From contig DEHO01000005.1 of the NCBI GenBank assembly GCA_002351955.1, forward strand, positions 9,964 through 17,284: DNA of 7,321 nucleotides, in the 5' to 3' direction. Of this stretch, positions 1-5,569 are shown piece after piece; position 1 is the stretch's first letter, and each line of letters opens with the position of its first letter. The translations under genes were made by a program, and so were the position numbers. Under the pieces are notes generated by a model. It was not told the DNA's origin, did no database searches, and saw only the letters and a list, made by a program, of their open reading frames with translations. This DNA comes from Flavobacteriales bacterium UBA2798 (GTDB lineage Bacteria > Bacteroidota > Bacteroidia > Flavobacteriales_D > UBA2798).

Positions 1-11
1 GTGGCACACGA

Positions 12-43
12 CTTGCCTGCTTTCGAAACATTCTCTATATTTG
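12..43 (+). promoter_or_regulatory. Candidate Bacteroidota-type promoter for the outer-membrane barrel gene
   Basis: TATATTTG at 36-43 is a full match to the Bacteroidota -7 consensus TAnnTTTG. CTTG at 12-15 lies 20 bases upstream and resembles the -33 TTTG box. Transcription would then begin near position 50. That leaves only a few bases before the ATG at 54, or about 15 bases before the in-frame ATG at 66. The match is short and could be chance in AT-rich DNA, and no transcript evidence is available. Confidence 0.35.
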
Positions 44-53
44 AAGCTTGAAT

Positions 54-983
54 ATGAAAACAGTTATGTCCAATAAACTCTTCGGAATGTTCGCGCTGTT
101 GCTTGTTGCCCAAACGGGTTTAGCTCAGCGTAGTTCATTTTACAAGTTCGAAGTGGGTGGTGGCCTTGGTATGTCGAATTACCTTGGTGAGATTGGCGGT
201 AAGGAAAAAACGGAGCGTCCCTTTGTTTGGGATATGAAACTGAACCAGACCCGTTGGGCTGTTGGTGGATATGCCCGCTACAAAATGAGCAATTATCTTT
301 CTGTACGTGCCGACTTGATCTATGGTCGTATTCAGGGAGCCGATAGTCTTTCCGATAACCGTGGACGTGTTGGTCGTAACCTGAGTTTCCGCAATGATTT
401 GCTCGAATTTTCCGGTCGTGCCGAAGTGTACATGTACAATACCAACGATGTTGGAGGTAAAGGATGGTACCGTGTCGATTTTAAATCCTACGTTTTTGCA
501 GGAATTGGTGGAGTATTGCATGGCCCGAAAGCGCTGCACAATGGTGAATGGGTAAAACTTCGTCCGCTTACTACTGAGGGTGTGAACTACGGCAGAGTAA
601 CCGCTACCATGCCAATTGGAGTTGGATTCTTTTTCACCTATAAACGTCGCCACCGCTTTGGTTGGGAGATGGGTTGGAGAATGACATTTACAGATTACCT
701 CGATGATATTAGCGGTGTGTATGCCGATCCATCCATGTTGCCTAACGCTACTTCTATTGCATTGGCTAACCGTTCTGATGAATTGACCGATGCTCAGCGT
801 CCGCATATCGCAAATTATGCGCCCGGTCAGAAGCGTGGTGATTCCAATGACAACGATACTTATTTCTTTACCACCTTCACTTATGGTTATGTGTTCCGCG
901 GTAAGAATCCGTTCTATACGCAGCACTATTCCTGGTTGGGAGGAAGAAAAGGACGCAGAACGATTTCCCGTGTGAAATTCTGA
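54..983 (+). CDS. Outer-membrane beta-barrel protein, DUF6089-like
   Basis: The 309-residue product has a signal peptide (hydrophobic core about residues 9-19, likely cleavage after A24 in TGLA|QRS). It then shows alternating polar/aromatic strands typical of a small outer-membrane barrel and ends in a terminal Phe (SRVKF), the usual signal for barrel insertion. Segments recalling the Bacteroidota DUF6089 family are GLGMSNYLGEIGG (37-49), NLSFRNDLLEFSGRAEVY (109-126), FTDYLDDISGVYADP (212-226) and TYFFTTFTYGYVF (269-281). The type IX secretion protein PorG belongs to related small-barrel proteins, so a secretion or envelope role is possible, but the neighbours give no support for PorG itself. 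The start was set at ATG 54. TTG 48 is in frame but weak. ATG 66 would still leave a good signal peptide and fits the candidate promoter better. The gene is monocistronic and ends at a strong terminator. Confident about location and family type, unsure of function. Confidence 0.88.
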   Translation: MKTVMSNKLFGMFALLLVAQTGLAQRSSFYKFEVGGGLGMSNYLGEIGGKEKTERPFVWDMKLNQTRWAVGGYARYKMSNYLSVRADLIYGRIQGADSLSDNRGRVGRNLSFRNDLLEFSGRAEVYMYNTNDVGGKGWYRVDFKSYVFAGIGGVLHGPKALHNGEWVKLRPLTTEGVNYGRVTATMPIGVGFFFTYKRRHRFGWEMGWRMTFTDYLDDISGVYADPSMLPNATSIALANRSDELTDAQRPHIANYAPGQKRGDSNDNDTYFFTTFTYGYVFRGKNPFYTQHYSWLGGRKGRRTISRVKF

Positions 984-1004
984 TTCAGAAAAAATACAAA
1001 ATGG

Positions 1005-1032
1005 AAAAGGCCGGAATTACCGGCCTTTTTTT
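1005..1032. terminator. Bidirectional intrinsic terminator between convergent genes
   Basis: GGCCGG (1009-1014) pairs with CCGGCC (1020-1025) around a 5-base loop, AATTA. The stem is extended by AAAA (1005-1008) facing TTTT (1026-1029). On the plus strand it is followed by a run of seven T (1026-1032), a classic strong terminator for the barrel gene. On the minus strand the tail is only four T, so termination of the glycosyltransferase operon may be weaker. The minus-strand glycosyltransferase stop codon (1017-1019) lies inside the loop. Confidence 0.88.
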
Positions 1033-1772
1033 ATGAATTGAAAAACCTTGGAGAGCGGTTTTCGGATAAGCGTAAATAATCCGGGACGAAGTCCGTTCAT
1101 GACCCATGCTTGTTTATCCTCTCTGTTTGCACGTATTCTGTTGCGAAGGCTGACATTGCTTTTTCCTCCTGCCCGCATCCTTACAATTACTCTGGGAAGA
1201 TAGACCAGTGAAATTTCATGTTTATGAATAAAGCGCAACATGATCTCATAATCTGCAGCGCTCTTTAATGCTGTGGTAAAATTACCGAGTCGCCCATACA
1301 CCGATCGCTTCACAAAAAACGTTGGGTGTGGTGGCATCCATCCTTTTCGAAATGCTCCTTTTTTGTACGTGCCCGCTTTCCAGTAACGGTTGATCTTCGA
1401 AGTGTTTTCGCGATCTACATAAACAAGGTCGGCATAAACGCCTTCGCAGTTTTCCTTCTGAAACAATGCGATAACATCGCGCACTACATTTTCATCGGCA
1501 TACAGATCGTCGGAATTCAGAATGCCTACAATTTCTCCACTTGCCAATGCAATGCCTTTGTTCATGGCATCGTAAATTCCTTTGTCGGGCTCAGAAACCA
1601 GATGTGCAATGTTGTTTTTGTACTGATTGATAATTTTTAATGTATCATCACCGGAGCCTCCGTCAATAATGATGTGTTCAATATCCGGATGGTTTTGCGA
1701 AACAACAGATTGAATGGCATCACCAATGGTTGCTGCGCTGTTGTAGCATACGGTTATTATACTGACTTTCAT
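1017..1772 (-). CDS. Family 2 glycosyltransferase (WcaA/WcaE-like)
   Basis: This 251-residue cytoplasmic or membrane-associated enzyme probably transfers a sugar from a nucleotide-sugar donor to a growing surface glycan. The GT-A fold is clear. The N-terminus MKVSIITVCYN starts the nucleotide-binding strand, followed by IDGGSGD (36-42), EPDKGIYDAMNKG (61-73), the metal-binding DxD-type NSDD (86-89), the acceptor-side PPHPTFF (147-153) and ADYEIMLR (173-180), whose acidic pair is the likely catalytic-base region. There is no transmembrane helix, but the C-terminus is basic (KKGR), consistent with peripheral membrane contact. Length is normal for the short single-domain members. The start codon overlaps the stop of the upstream acyltransferase gene by 4 bases (ATGA, 1769-1772), implying translational coupling. 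It is the last gene of a three-gene unit, and its final codons form one arm of the terminator. Donor and acceptor cannot be read from the sequence. Confidence 0.93.
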   Translation of the reverse strand: MKVSIITVCYNSAATIGDAIQSVVSQNHPDIEHIIIDGGSGDDTLKIINQYKNNIAHLVSEPDKGIYDAMNKGIALASGEIVGILNSDDLYADENVVRDVIALFQKENCEGVYADLVYVDRENTSKINRYWKAGTYKKGAFRKGWMPPHPTFFVKRSVYGRLGNFTTALKSAADYEIMLRFIHKHEISLVYLPRVIVRMRAGGKSNVSLRNRIRANREDKQAWVMNGLRPGLFTLIRKPLSKVFQFIKKGR

Positions 1773-2320
1773 CCGATAGTCCGTTCACGGATCTTTTGTG
1801 CGGGATTCCCTCCGTAAATGGAGTAGGCTTCCAATTCACCACTTGCCATGGAGCCTGCGGTAAGTACAGCGTGCGAATGCAGAACAGTGCCCGGAGCAAC
1901 AATTGCTTTTGCGCCAATCCATACTCCGTTTTCGAGTGTGATGTCTTTTACGATCAGGTCGAAACCAGTTTTTGTGTAGTCGTGATTTCCACAGAGCAAA
2001 AATGCACCTTGCGATAAACAACAGTGATCGCCAATGTTTACCTGACCAAGATTGTCGATCCAAACTTTTTCGCCGATCCAGACATGGTCGCCAATTTTCA
2101 GTTTCCAGGGATATTTGATATTCACACCGGGTTTAATTACAACACCCGTTCCGATTTCTGCTCCGAATAATTTGAGGAAGAAAACTTTTGCTCCGCTGAA
2201 TGGAAATAAGGGATTAAGAAAAAATAGTGCATTTACACCATACCATACAACGCGCTTAACTGCTGATCCGGGATGGTACCAACTGTTGGAATAGGTTGAA
2301 AGATCGGTCGTTTTTTTCAT
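1769..2320 (-). CDS. WcaF-like hexapeptide-repeat acyltransferase
   Basis: The 183-residue protein has a left-handed beta-helix and most likely O-acetylates a sugar of a surface polysaccharide with acetyl-CoA. Isoleucine/valine-rich hexapeptide turns run from about residue 54 to 160 (for example GAEIGTGVVIKPGVNI, LKIGDHVWIG, VNIGDHCCLSQGA, NGVWIGAKAIVAPGTVL). H113 in GNHDY is the probable catalytic base. The C-terminal GNPAQKIRER (171-180) is the usual closing motif of the family. The N-terminal region (SWYHPGSAVKRVVWY and LFFLNPLFPFSGAKVFFLKLFGA) is like that of the colanic-acid acetyltransferase WcaF subgroup, rather than serine or maltose acetyltransferases. It starts 2 bases after the methyltransferase stop and overlaps the glycosyltransferase start by 4 bases, so it is the middle gene of an operon. 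No Shine-Dalgarno is seen. The acyl group and target sugar are unknown. Confidence 0.93.
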   Translation of the reverse strand: MKKTTDLSTYSNSWYHPGSAVKRVVWYGVNALFFLNPLFPFSGAKVFFLKLFGAEIGTGVVIKPGVNIKYPWKLKIGDHVWIGEKVWIDNLGQVNIGDHCCLSQGAFLLCGNHDYTKTGFDLIVKDITLENGVWIGAKAIVAPGTVLHSHAVLTAGSMASGELEAYSIYGGNPAQKIRERTIG

Positions 2321-2322
2321 TG

Positions 2323-3102
2323 TTATCTGGAAAGAAATGGTGCAGTTCTGTCCTGATGCTTGCTGCCGATAAACAACAGATCTCCGGTGTGAAACGATTC
2401 ATTTCCGGTGTAGCGGTGAATTTTTCCCTTCTGCACATAATGCGGGGTATAGCCAAGGGAGTTCAGCAAGTCAATGATCTTTTCCCTGTTTTCACCATCT
2501 GTTTCGATCTGGATAAGCGGTTGGTGTTTTTGCAGCACCGAAATCATTTCAGGGAGAATATGAATTTCATAGCCTTCCACATCACACTTGATATAATCAA
2601 TGCGATCGAGATCTCCGAAAAGTGAATCCGGACGCATCATGGTCTCTTCAAAAATAAAATCATTGGTAGCATCGGTATTCCCTTCAACAACACGGGTGAG
2701 ACCGTGACGAAAATGTTTGCTTCCGGAGGGAACGCCCATTTGTATGCGTGCATTGTTTTCTTTACCCAACGCAAAAGGTAATACAGTTACAATTTCTCCC
2801 AGTCGGTATCTTTTGATGTTTCTCTCGAGTACTTTTCTGAAAAGCGTAACGGGTTCTACACTCAACACTTTTCCGCCTCTACCGGTGAGGCGTGCGAAAC
2901 TGACGGTGTAATAGCCGAGGTTTCCGCCTATATCAATAACGGTATCGCCCTTGCGGATCAACTTTTTTAAGAAGTAATGGAAACCGAATTTTTCCTTTAC
3001 ACGGAGTATGCCCGAAAAGTAAAGCGATAGAAATATCCTGCTTACAAATCGCAGATAACCTTCAATGCCGAGGAGTGAAAAAAGTATTCGTTTAATGAAC
3101 AT
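2323..3102 (-). CDS. FkbM-family SAM-dependent methyltransferase
   Basis: This 259-residue enzyme is predicted to methylate a hydroxyl, probably on a sugar of the glycan handled by the two downstream genes. SAM-binding motif I is VIDIGGNLGYYTVSFA (55-70). The acidic ribose-binding end of the second strand is VEP (82-84). The FkbM signature DYIKCDVEGYE (169-179) and IQIETDGEN (198-206) follow. The first ~35 residues are hydrophobic and basic (FIKRILFSLLG, RIFLSLYFSGIL) and may dock the protein on the inner membrane. Length is normal. ATG 3102 is the only reasonable start, as the next Met lies far into the fold. This is the first gene of a three-gene unit, 2 bases ahead of the acyltransferase. 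No clear TAnnTTTG promoter lies upstream, and a hairpin ends 8 bases before the start codon, so expression may rely on read-through from the DUF1573 gene or on an unrecognised promoter. Confidence 0.93.
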   Translation of the reverse strand: MFIKRILFSLLGIEGYLRFVSRIFLSLYFSGILRVKEKFGFHYFLKKLIRKGDTVIDIGGNLGYYTVSFARLTGRGGKVLSVEPVTLFRKVLERNIKRYRLGEIVTVLPFALGKENNARIQMGVPSGSKHFRHGLTRVVEGNTDATNDFIFEETMMRPDSLFGDLDRIDYIKCDVEGYEIHILPEMISVLQKHQPLIQIETDGENREKIIDLLNSLGYTPHYVQKGKIHRYTGNESFHTGDLLFIGSKHQDRTAPFLSR

Positions 3103-3110
3103 AGTAAAGG

Positions 3111-3138
3111 AAAAGCCCCGGTGATAGTGCCGGGGCTT
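3111..3138 (-). terminator. Hairpin terminator after the DUF1573 gene, abutting the FkbM start
   Basis: A 9-base perfect stem is formed by AAGCCCCGG (3113-3121) and CCGGGGCTT (3130-3138) around an 8-base loop. Read on the minus strand, it starts about 20 bases after the DUF1573 stop and is followed by a short T-run (TTTT, then CC and TTT). The T-run is modest, so termination may be partial. The hairpin foot lies only 8 bases from the FkbM start codon, so it could also act as an attenuator or affect ribosome access. Confidence 0.7.
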
Positions 3139-3158
3139 GAGGATTTATTTCAATGTGA

Positions 3159-3737
3159 TTATTCTTCGATTACGTTTGCCTTAATGGTAAGGATGGTTTG
3201 CGAAGGTTCGGTGTTGGCAGTTACCGTAACTTTTTTCTCCTGCGCATCTTTTTGCAGACCCGGCTTGTATTCTACATCAATTGTAGCTGATTTGCCGGGA
3301 GCAATTGGATCTTTCGGGTAGTTTGGGACAGTACATCCGCATGAACCTACCGCTGAAGTAATCAACAATGGTTCGTCACCGGTGTTGGTGAATTTAAATG
3401 CGAATTTGTTGGTTGAGTTCTGTTTCACCGTTCCGAAATCATGTGCATAGGTTGCAAATGAAATACGTGTGTTCTTCTGGTTCGGATTAACAGGAATGGG
3501 TGAGGTGGTTGGATCTGCAGGGTTTATTGTAGTAGACAGGTTGGGATTCGGATTTCCCATCGGATTGTCAGTGGGAACTCCTCCTGCGGGTGTAGCTACT
3601 GCTGCGCTGGTGGCAGGCTGAGGTACGTACGAACCACCTGATTTTTTGGTAGCAACTACATAGGTGTTTACAATAAGCGTAAGGGCAATCACACCCAGTA
3701 ATCCTAGTTTTGCGGTCTCTCTTGTTTCTGAGTTCAT
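3159..3737 (-). CDS. Membrane-anchored DUF1573 (Ig-like) protein
   Basis: The 192-residue product has one hydrophobic segment (about 11-29) after a short charged N-terminus. A Pro/Asn/Thr/Ala-rich low-complexity linker (about 34-88) follows, then one DUF1573 domain (about 91-190). The domain hallmarks are present: HDFGTVKQ (99-106), FKFTNTGDEPLLI (114-126), the signature SAVGSCGCTVPNYPKDPIAPGKS around 128-150, and IDVEYKPG (153-160). DUF1573 is an Ig/ASH-like fold common in Bacteroidota, with no settled function. There is no lipobox and no obvious signal-peptidase I site, so the segment probably stays as an anchor with the domain in the periplasm. The two cysteines C133 and C135 are part of the family motif. 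The gene lies 41 bases after the S41 protease stop with no hairpin between them, so cotranscription is likely, perhaps with an extra promoter of its own. It is followed by a hairpin at 3111-3138. Confidence 0.9.
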   Translation of the reverse strand: MNSETRETAKLGLLGVIALTLIVNTYVVATKKSGGSYVPQPATSAAVATPAGGVPTDNPMGNPNPNLSTTINPADPTTSPIPVNPNQKNTRISFATYAHDFGTVKQNSTNKFAFKFTNTGDEPLLITSAVGSCGCTVPNYPKDPIAPGKSATIDVEYKPGLQKDAQEKKVTVTANTEPSQTILTIKANVIEE

Positions 3738-3751
3738 GGTATTGTTTTTTT

Positions 3752-3759
3752 CAAAAATA
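3752..3759 (-). promoter_or_regulatory. Candidate -7 promoter box for the DUF1573 gene
   Basis: Read on the minus strand, this is TATTTTTG, a full match to TAnnTTTG, ending 14 bases before the DUF1573 ATG. The DNA between is A-rich (GAAAAAAACAATACC), as is common upstream of Bacteroidota starts. No TTTG is seen at the expected -33 spacing, which would fall in the last codons of the protease gene, so this is a half-supported call. Confidence 0.35.
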
Positions 3760-3778
3760 GCAGAAAATTGGGAATTGA

Positions 3779-5383
3779 TCAGGGCTTGTAGGCTAATTTC
3801 AATTTGTCGAAGGTGTCGTCTTCCAGGGCTTCCAATGCACGCAGGTAAATAGGATTCAAGGGATTAACCAGTTCGTAAAACTGACCCGCATCCCAGATGT
3901 TTTGAGCAATGCCGGCTTTGATCCTTGTTTCGATCACTGCACGGGATGTGCTAAAGCCTGTCGCTTCAAATTTTACACCTTCTTTTTCTGCAAATGCTGT
4001 GAACTCGTCGAGCAGTTTCTGATCTACCGCAAAGCCTTTCTTGAACTTCTGGAAATCCGGGTAATTCTTCTTCAATAATTTACGGTTATTATCGACGTAC
4101 ACCAGACAGAAATTATTGAACACTCCGTTGCGCAACAGATTGCTCAGGTATTCCGAACTGCGGGTGGTGTCGAGCGGGACAAATATATCGGGAATGATTC
4201 CGCCCGCTCCGTATACGGTTCTTTTGTTGATGCGTGTTTCGAAATGCAAAGAGTCGGGGATTTTTATGCTGTCAAGCGACAGCATTTCTCCACTGAGGTA
4301 ACGCTGGTATTTTTCCTTGCGGTAGGCTTCTGATCCATCGTCGTATGGTTTTTGAATGCAGCGTCCGGTTGGGGTGAAATAACGCTGGGTGGTTAGGCGA
4401 ACCTGCGAACCATCGGGCAAATTCATGGGTTTTTGAACCAGTCCTTTTCCAAATGAACGGCGGCCGACAATTAATCCGCGGTCCCAATCCTGTATCGCAC
4501 CGGAAAGAATTTCACTGGCAGATGCCGAACTTTCATCAATGAGAAGGATCAGCTTACCGGTTTCAAAGCGTCCAACCTTGCGCGCATACGTATCCTTGCG
4601 GGGGAAGGAACGTCCTTCCGTATAAACAATCAGTTTACTTCCACTCAGAAATTCGTCGCATAACTCAATGGCTGTATTCAGGTAACCACCACCATTGCCT
4701 TGCAAATCGAAAATGAGGTTCTGCATGCCTAAGGTTTTCAGCGAATCAAATGCGCGTGTAAATTCTGCCATGGTGTTTTCGCCAAAACTATTGAGCTTGA
4801 TGTATCCCGTTGTGGGTGTAGCCATATAGGAAGCATCCACACTGTAAAGCGGAATTTTATCGCGGGTAATGGTGTATTTGATGAGGTTTTTCTCACCGCG
4901 GCGTTGAATTTCGACCTGGACTTTGGTGCCTTTTAATCCCAGAAGTTTTTCACGCACCTGATAATTTTTGATGCCTGCTCCTGCAATGTTTTCTCCTTCC
5001 ACTTTGATGATCTTATCACCTGCACGAATACCGAGTTTTTCGGAGGGACCGCCGGGAATGGTGTTTACGATCATCACGGTATCTTTCATGATCTGAAATC
5101 GAACTCCAATACCATCGAATCCTCCTTTAAGAGGTGCATTCATTTCTTCCACTTCTTTTTTGGGAATGTAAATGCTGTGCGGATCAAGCATCTCCAACAT
5201 GTGGATAATGGCGGCTTCGGTTAGTTCGTCTTCCTTCACACTGTCAACATACATCTGCGAGATGTAATTCATTAACATGTTGAATTTGTCGGTTGTAGCT
5301 GAACGGTTGTTATGCTGGGCACGACTGATGTCCGGCATTAGGGCTCCAGATAACAGGAGCAGGGTGATCACAATTCTTTTCAT
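3779..5383 (-). CDS. S41 carboxy-terminal processing protease (CtpA/CtpB/Prc type)
   Basis: This 534-residue periplasmic serine protease is expected to cut unstructured C-terminal tails of envelope proteins. The layout is: signal peptide (cleavage near ISRA|Q, residue 22), helical region (30-75), PDZ domain (about 83-175, with GGFDGIGVRF, IVNTIPGGPSEKLGIRAGD and VEG), S41 core (about 185-405), and a C-terminal tail of about 130 residues. The catalytic set is visible: S288 in DESSASASEIL, K313 in SFGKG, and Q317. The Ser-Lys spacing of 25 and Lys-Gln spacing of 4 match Bacillus CtpB (S309/K334/Q338). The core also holds NLIFDLQGNGGGYL (222-235) and RYFTPTGRCIQ (334-344). The tail (EYLSNLLRNGVFNNF onward) and length are usual for Bacteroidota members. 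It is the likely first gene before the DUF1573 gene. It is divergent from the L,D-transpeptidase gene across a 186-base gap. Substrates are unknown. Confidence 0.95.
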   Translation of the reverse strand: MKRIVITLLLLSGALMPDISRAQHNNRSATTDKFNMLMNYISQMYVDSVKEDELTEAAIIHMLEMLDPHSIYIPKKEVEEMNAPLKGGFDGIGVRFQIMKDTVMIVNTIPGGPSEKLGIRAGDKIIKVEGENIAGAGIKNYQVREKLLGLKGTKVQVEIQRRGEKNLIKYTITRDKIPLYSVDASYMATPTTGYIKLNSFGENTMAEFTRAFDSLKTLGMQNLIFDLQGNGGGYLNTAIELCDEFLSGSKLIVYTEGRSFPRKDTYARKVGRFETGKLILLIDESSASASEILSGAIQDWDRGLIVGRRSFGKGLVQKPMNLPDGSQVRLTTQRYFTPTGRCIQKPYDDGSEAYRKEKYQRYLSGEMLSLDSIKIPDSLHFETRINKRTVYGAGGIIPDIFVPLDTTRSSEYLSNLLRNGVFNNFCLVYVDNNRKLLKKNYPDFQKFKKGFAVDQKLLDEFTAFAEKEGVKFEATGFSTSRAVIETRIKAGIAQNIWDAGQFYELVNPLNPIYLRALEALEDDTFDKLKLAYKP

Positions 5384-5439
5384 GGCCTGAGCACTTTAGA
5401 TTGAAGATACGCAAAAATCGGACCTGAGATCATGAGATG

Positions 5440-5461
5440 GGATGAACGGCAGGATGAATGG
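5440..5461. repeat. Short tandem direct repeat GGATGAAYGG, 12-base period
   Basis: GGATGAACGG (5440-5449) and GGATGAATGG (5452-5461) agree at 9 of 10 bases and start 12 bases apart, about one helical turn. They lie 57-78 bases upstream of the protease start. They could be paired sites for a regulator or a chance repeat in a G/A-rich stretch. Confidence 0.4.
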
Positions 5462-5506
5462 AATAAAGGTAAGCATGGAAAGTTTGCAGCAGATAACAAA
5501 TAATAG

Positions 5507-5516
5507 ACGGATCCGT
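5507..5516. promoter_or_regulatory. 10-base perfect palindrome, possible operator
   Basis: ACGGATCCGT is a perfect inverted repeat in the divergent intergenic region, 54 bases before the L,D-transpeptidase ATG. It is flanked by similar A/T-rich stretches, ACAAATAAT (5496-5504) and ACAATAAT (5518-5525). It also falls in the spacer of the weak minus-strand promoter candidate (TTG 5526-5528 and ATTATTTG 5497-5504). Binding by a dimeric regulator is possible but not shown. Confidence 0.25.
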
Positions 5517-5569
5517 TACAATAATCAATTCCTGCATTTACCGGGAAGGGACAGTGTAGATTAGTGGCT

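Larger units (their letters stand above)
5384..5569. other. Divergent intergenic region between protease and L,D-transpeptidase genes
   Basis: This 186-base non-coding stretch must hold the promoters of both flanking genes. No complete TTTG-TAnnTTTG pair is seen in either direction. Weak partial matches are GATTTTTG on the minus strand near 5419, AAAGTTTG on the plus strand at 5479-5486, and a minus-strand TTG (5526-5528) spaced 21 bases from ATTATTTG (5497-5504). It contains a short tandem repeat (5440-5461) and a palindrome (5507-5516), listed separately. Short open frames here have no protein-like features. Confidence 0.6.

Noticed and set aside
135..926. Long open frame (263 codons) on the minus strand opposite the barrel gene
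   Set aside because: It lies fully within a plus-strand gene with a signal peptide, family motifs and a barrel C-terminus. The antisense translation is a Thr/Ile/Ser-rich string with no recognisable domain, and no promoter or start context supports it.
1326..1640. 104-codon plus-strand open frame opposite the glycosyltransferase
   Set aside because: It is the reverse complement of conserved GT2 motifs, and its Cys/Phe/Val-rich translation has no domain of its own.
1720..2063. Minus-strand open frames overlapping the acyltransferase in other frames
   Set aside because: Arg/Trp/Cys/His-rich translations typical of out-of-frame reading of a real gene. The acyltransferase frame carries all hexapeptide repeats and the catalytic His.
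2296..2625. 109-codon plus-strand open frame opposite the methyltransferase
   Set aside because: It is antisense to a gene with complete SAM-binding and FkbM motifs, and its translation resembles no known family.
5543..5550. GGGAAGGG as a Shine-Dalgarno for the L,D-transpeptidase-family gene
   Set aside because: It is about 20 bases from ATG 5570 and 14 from GTG 5564, too far for normal ribosome binding, and strong Shine-Dalgarno use is uncommon in this phylum.
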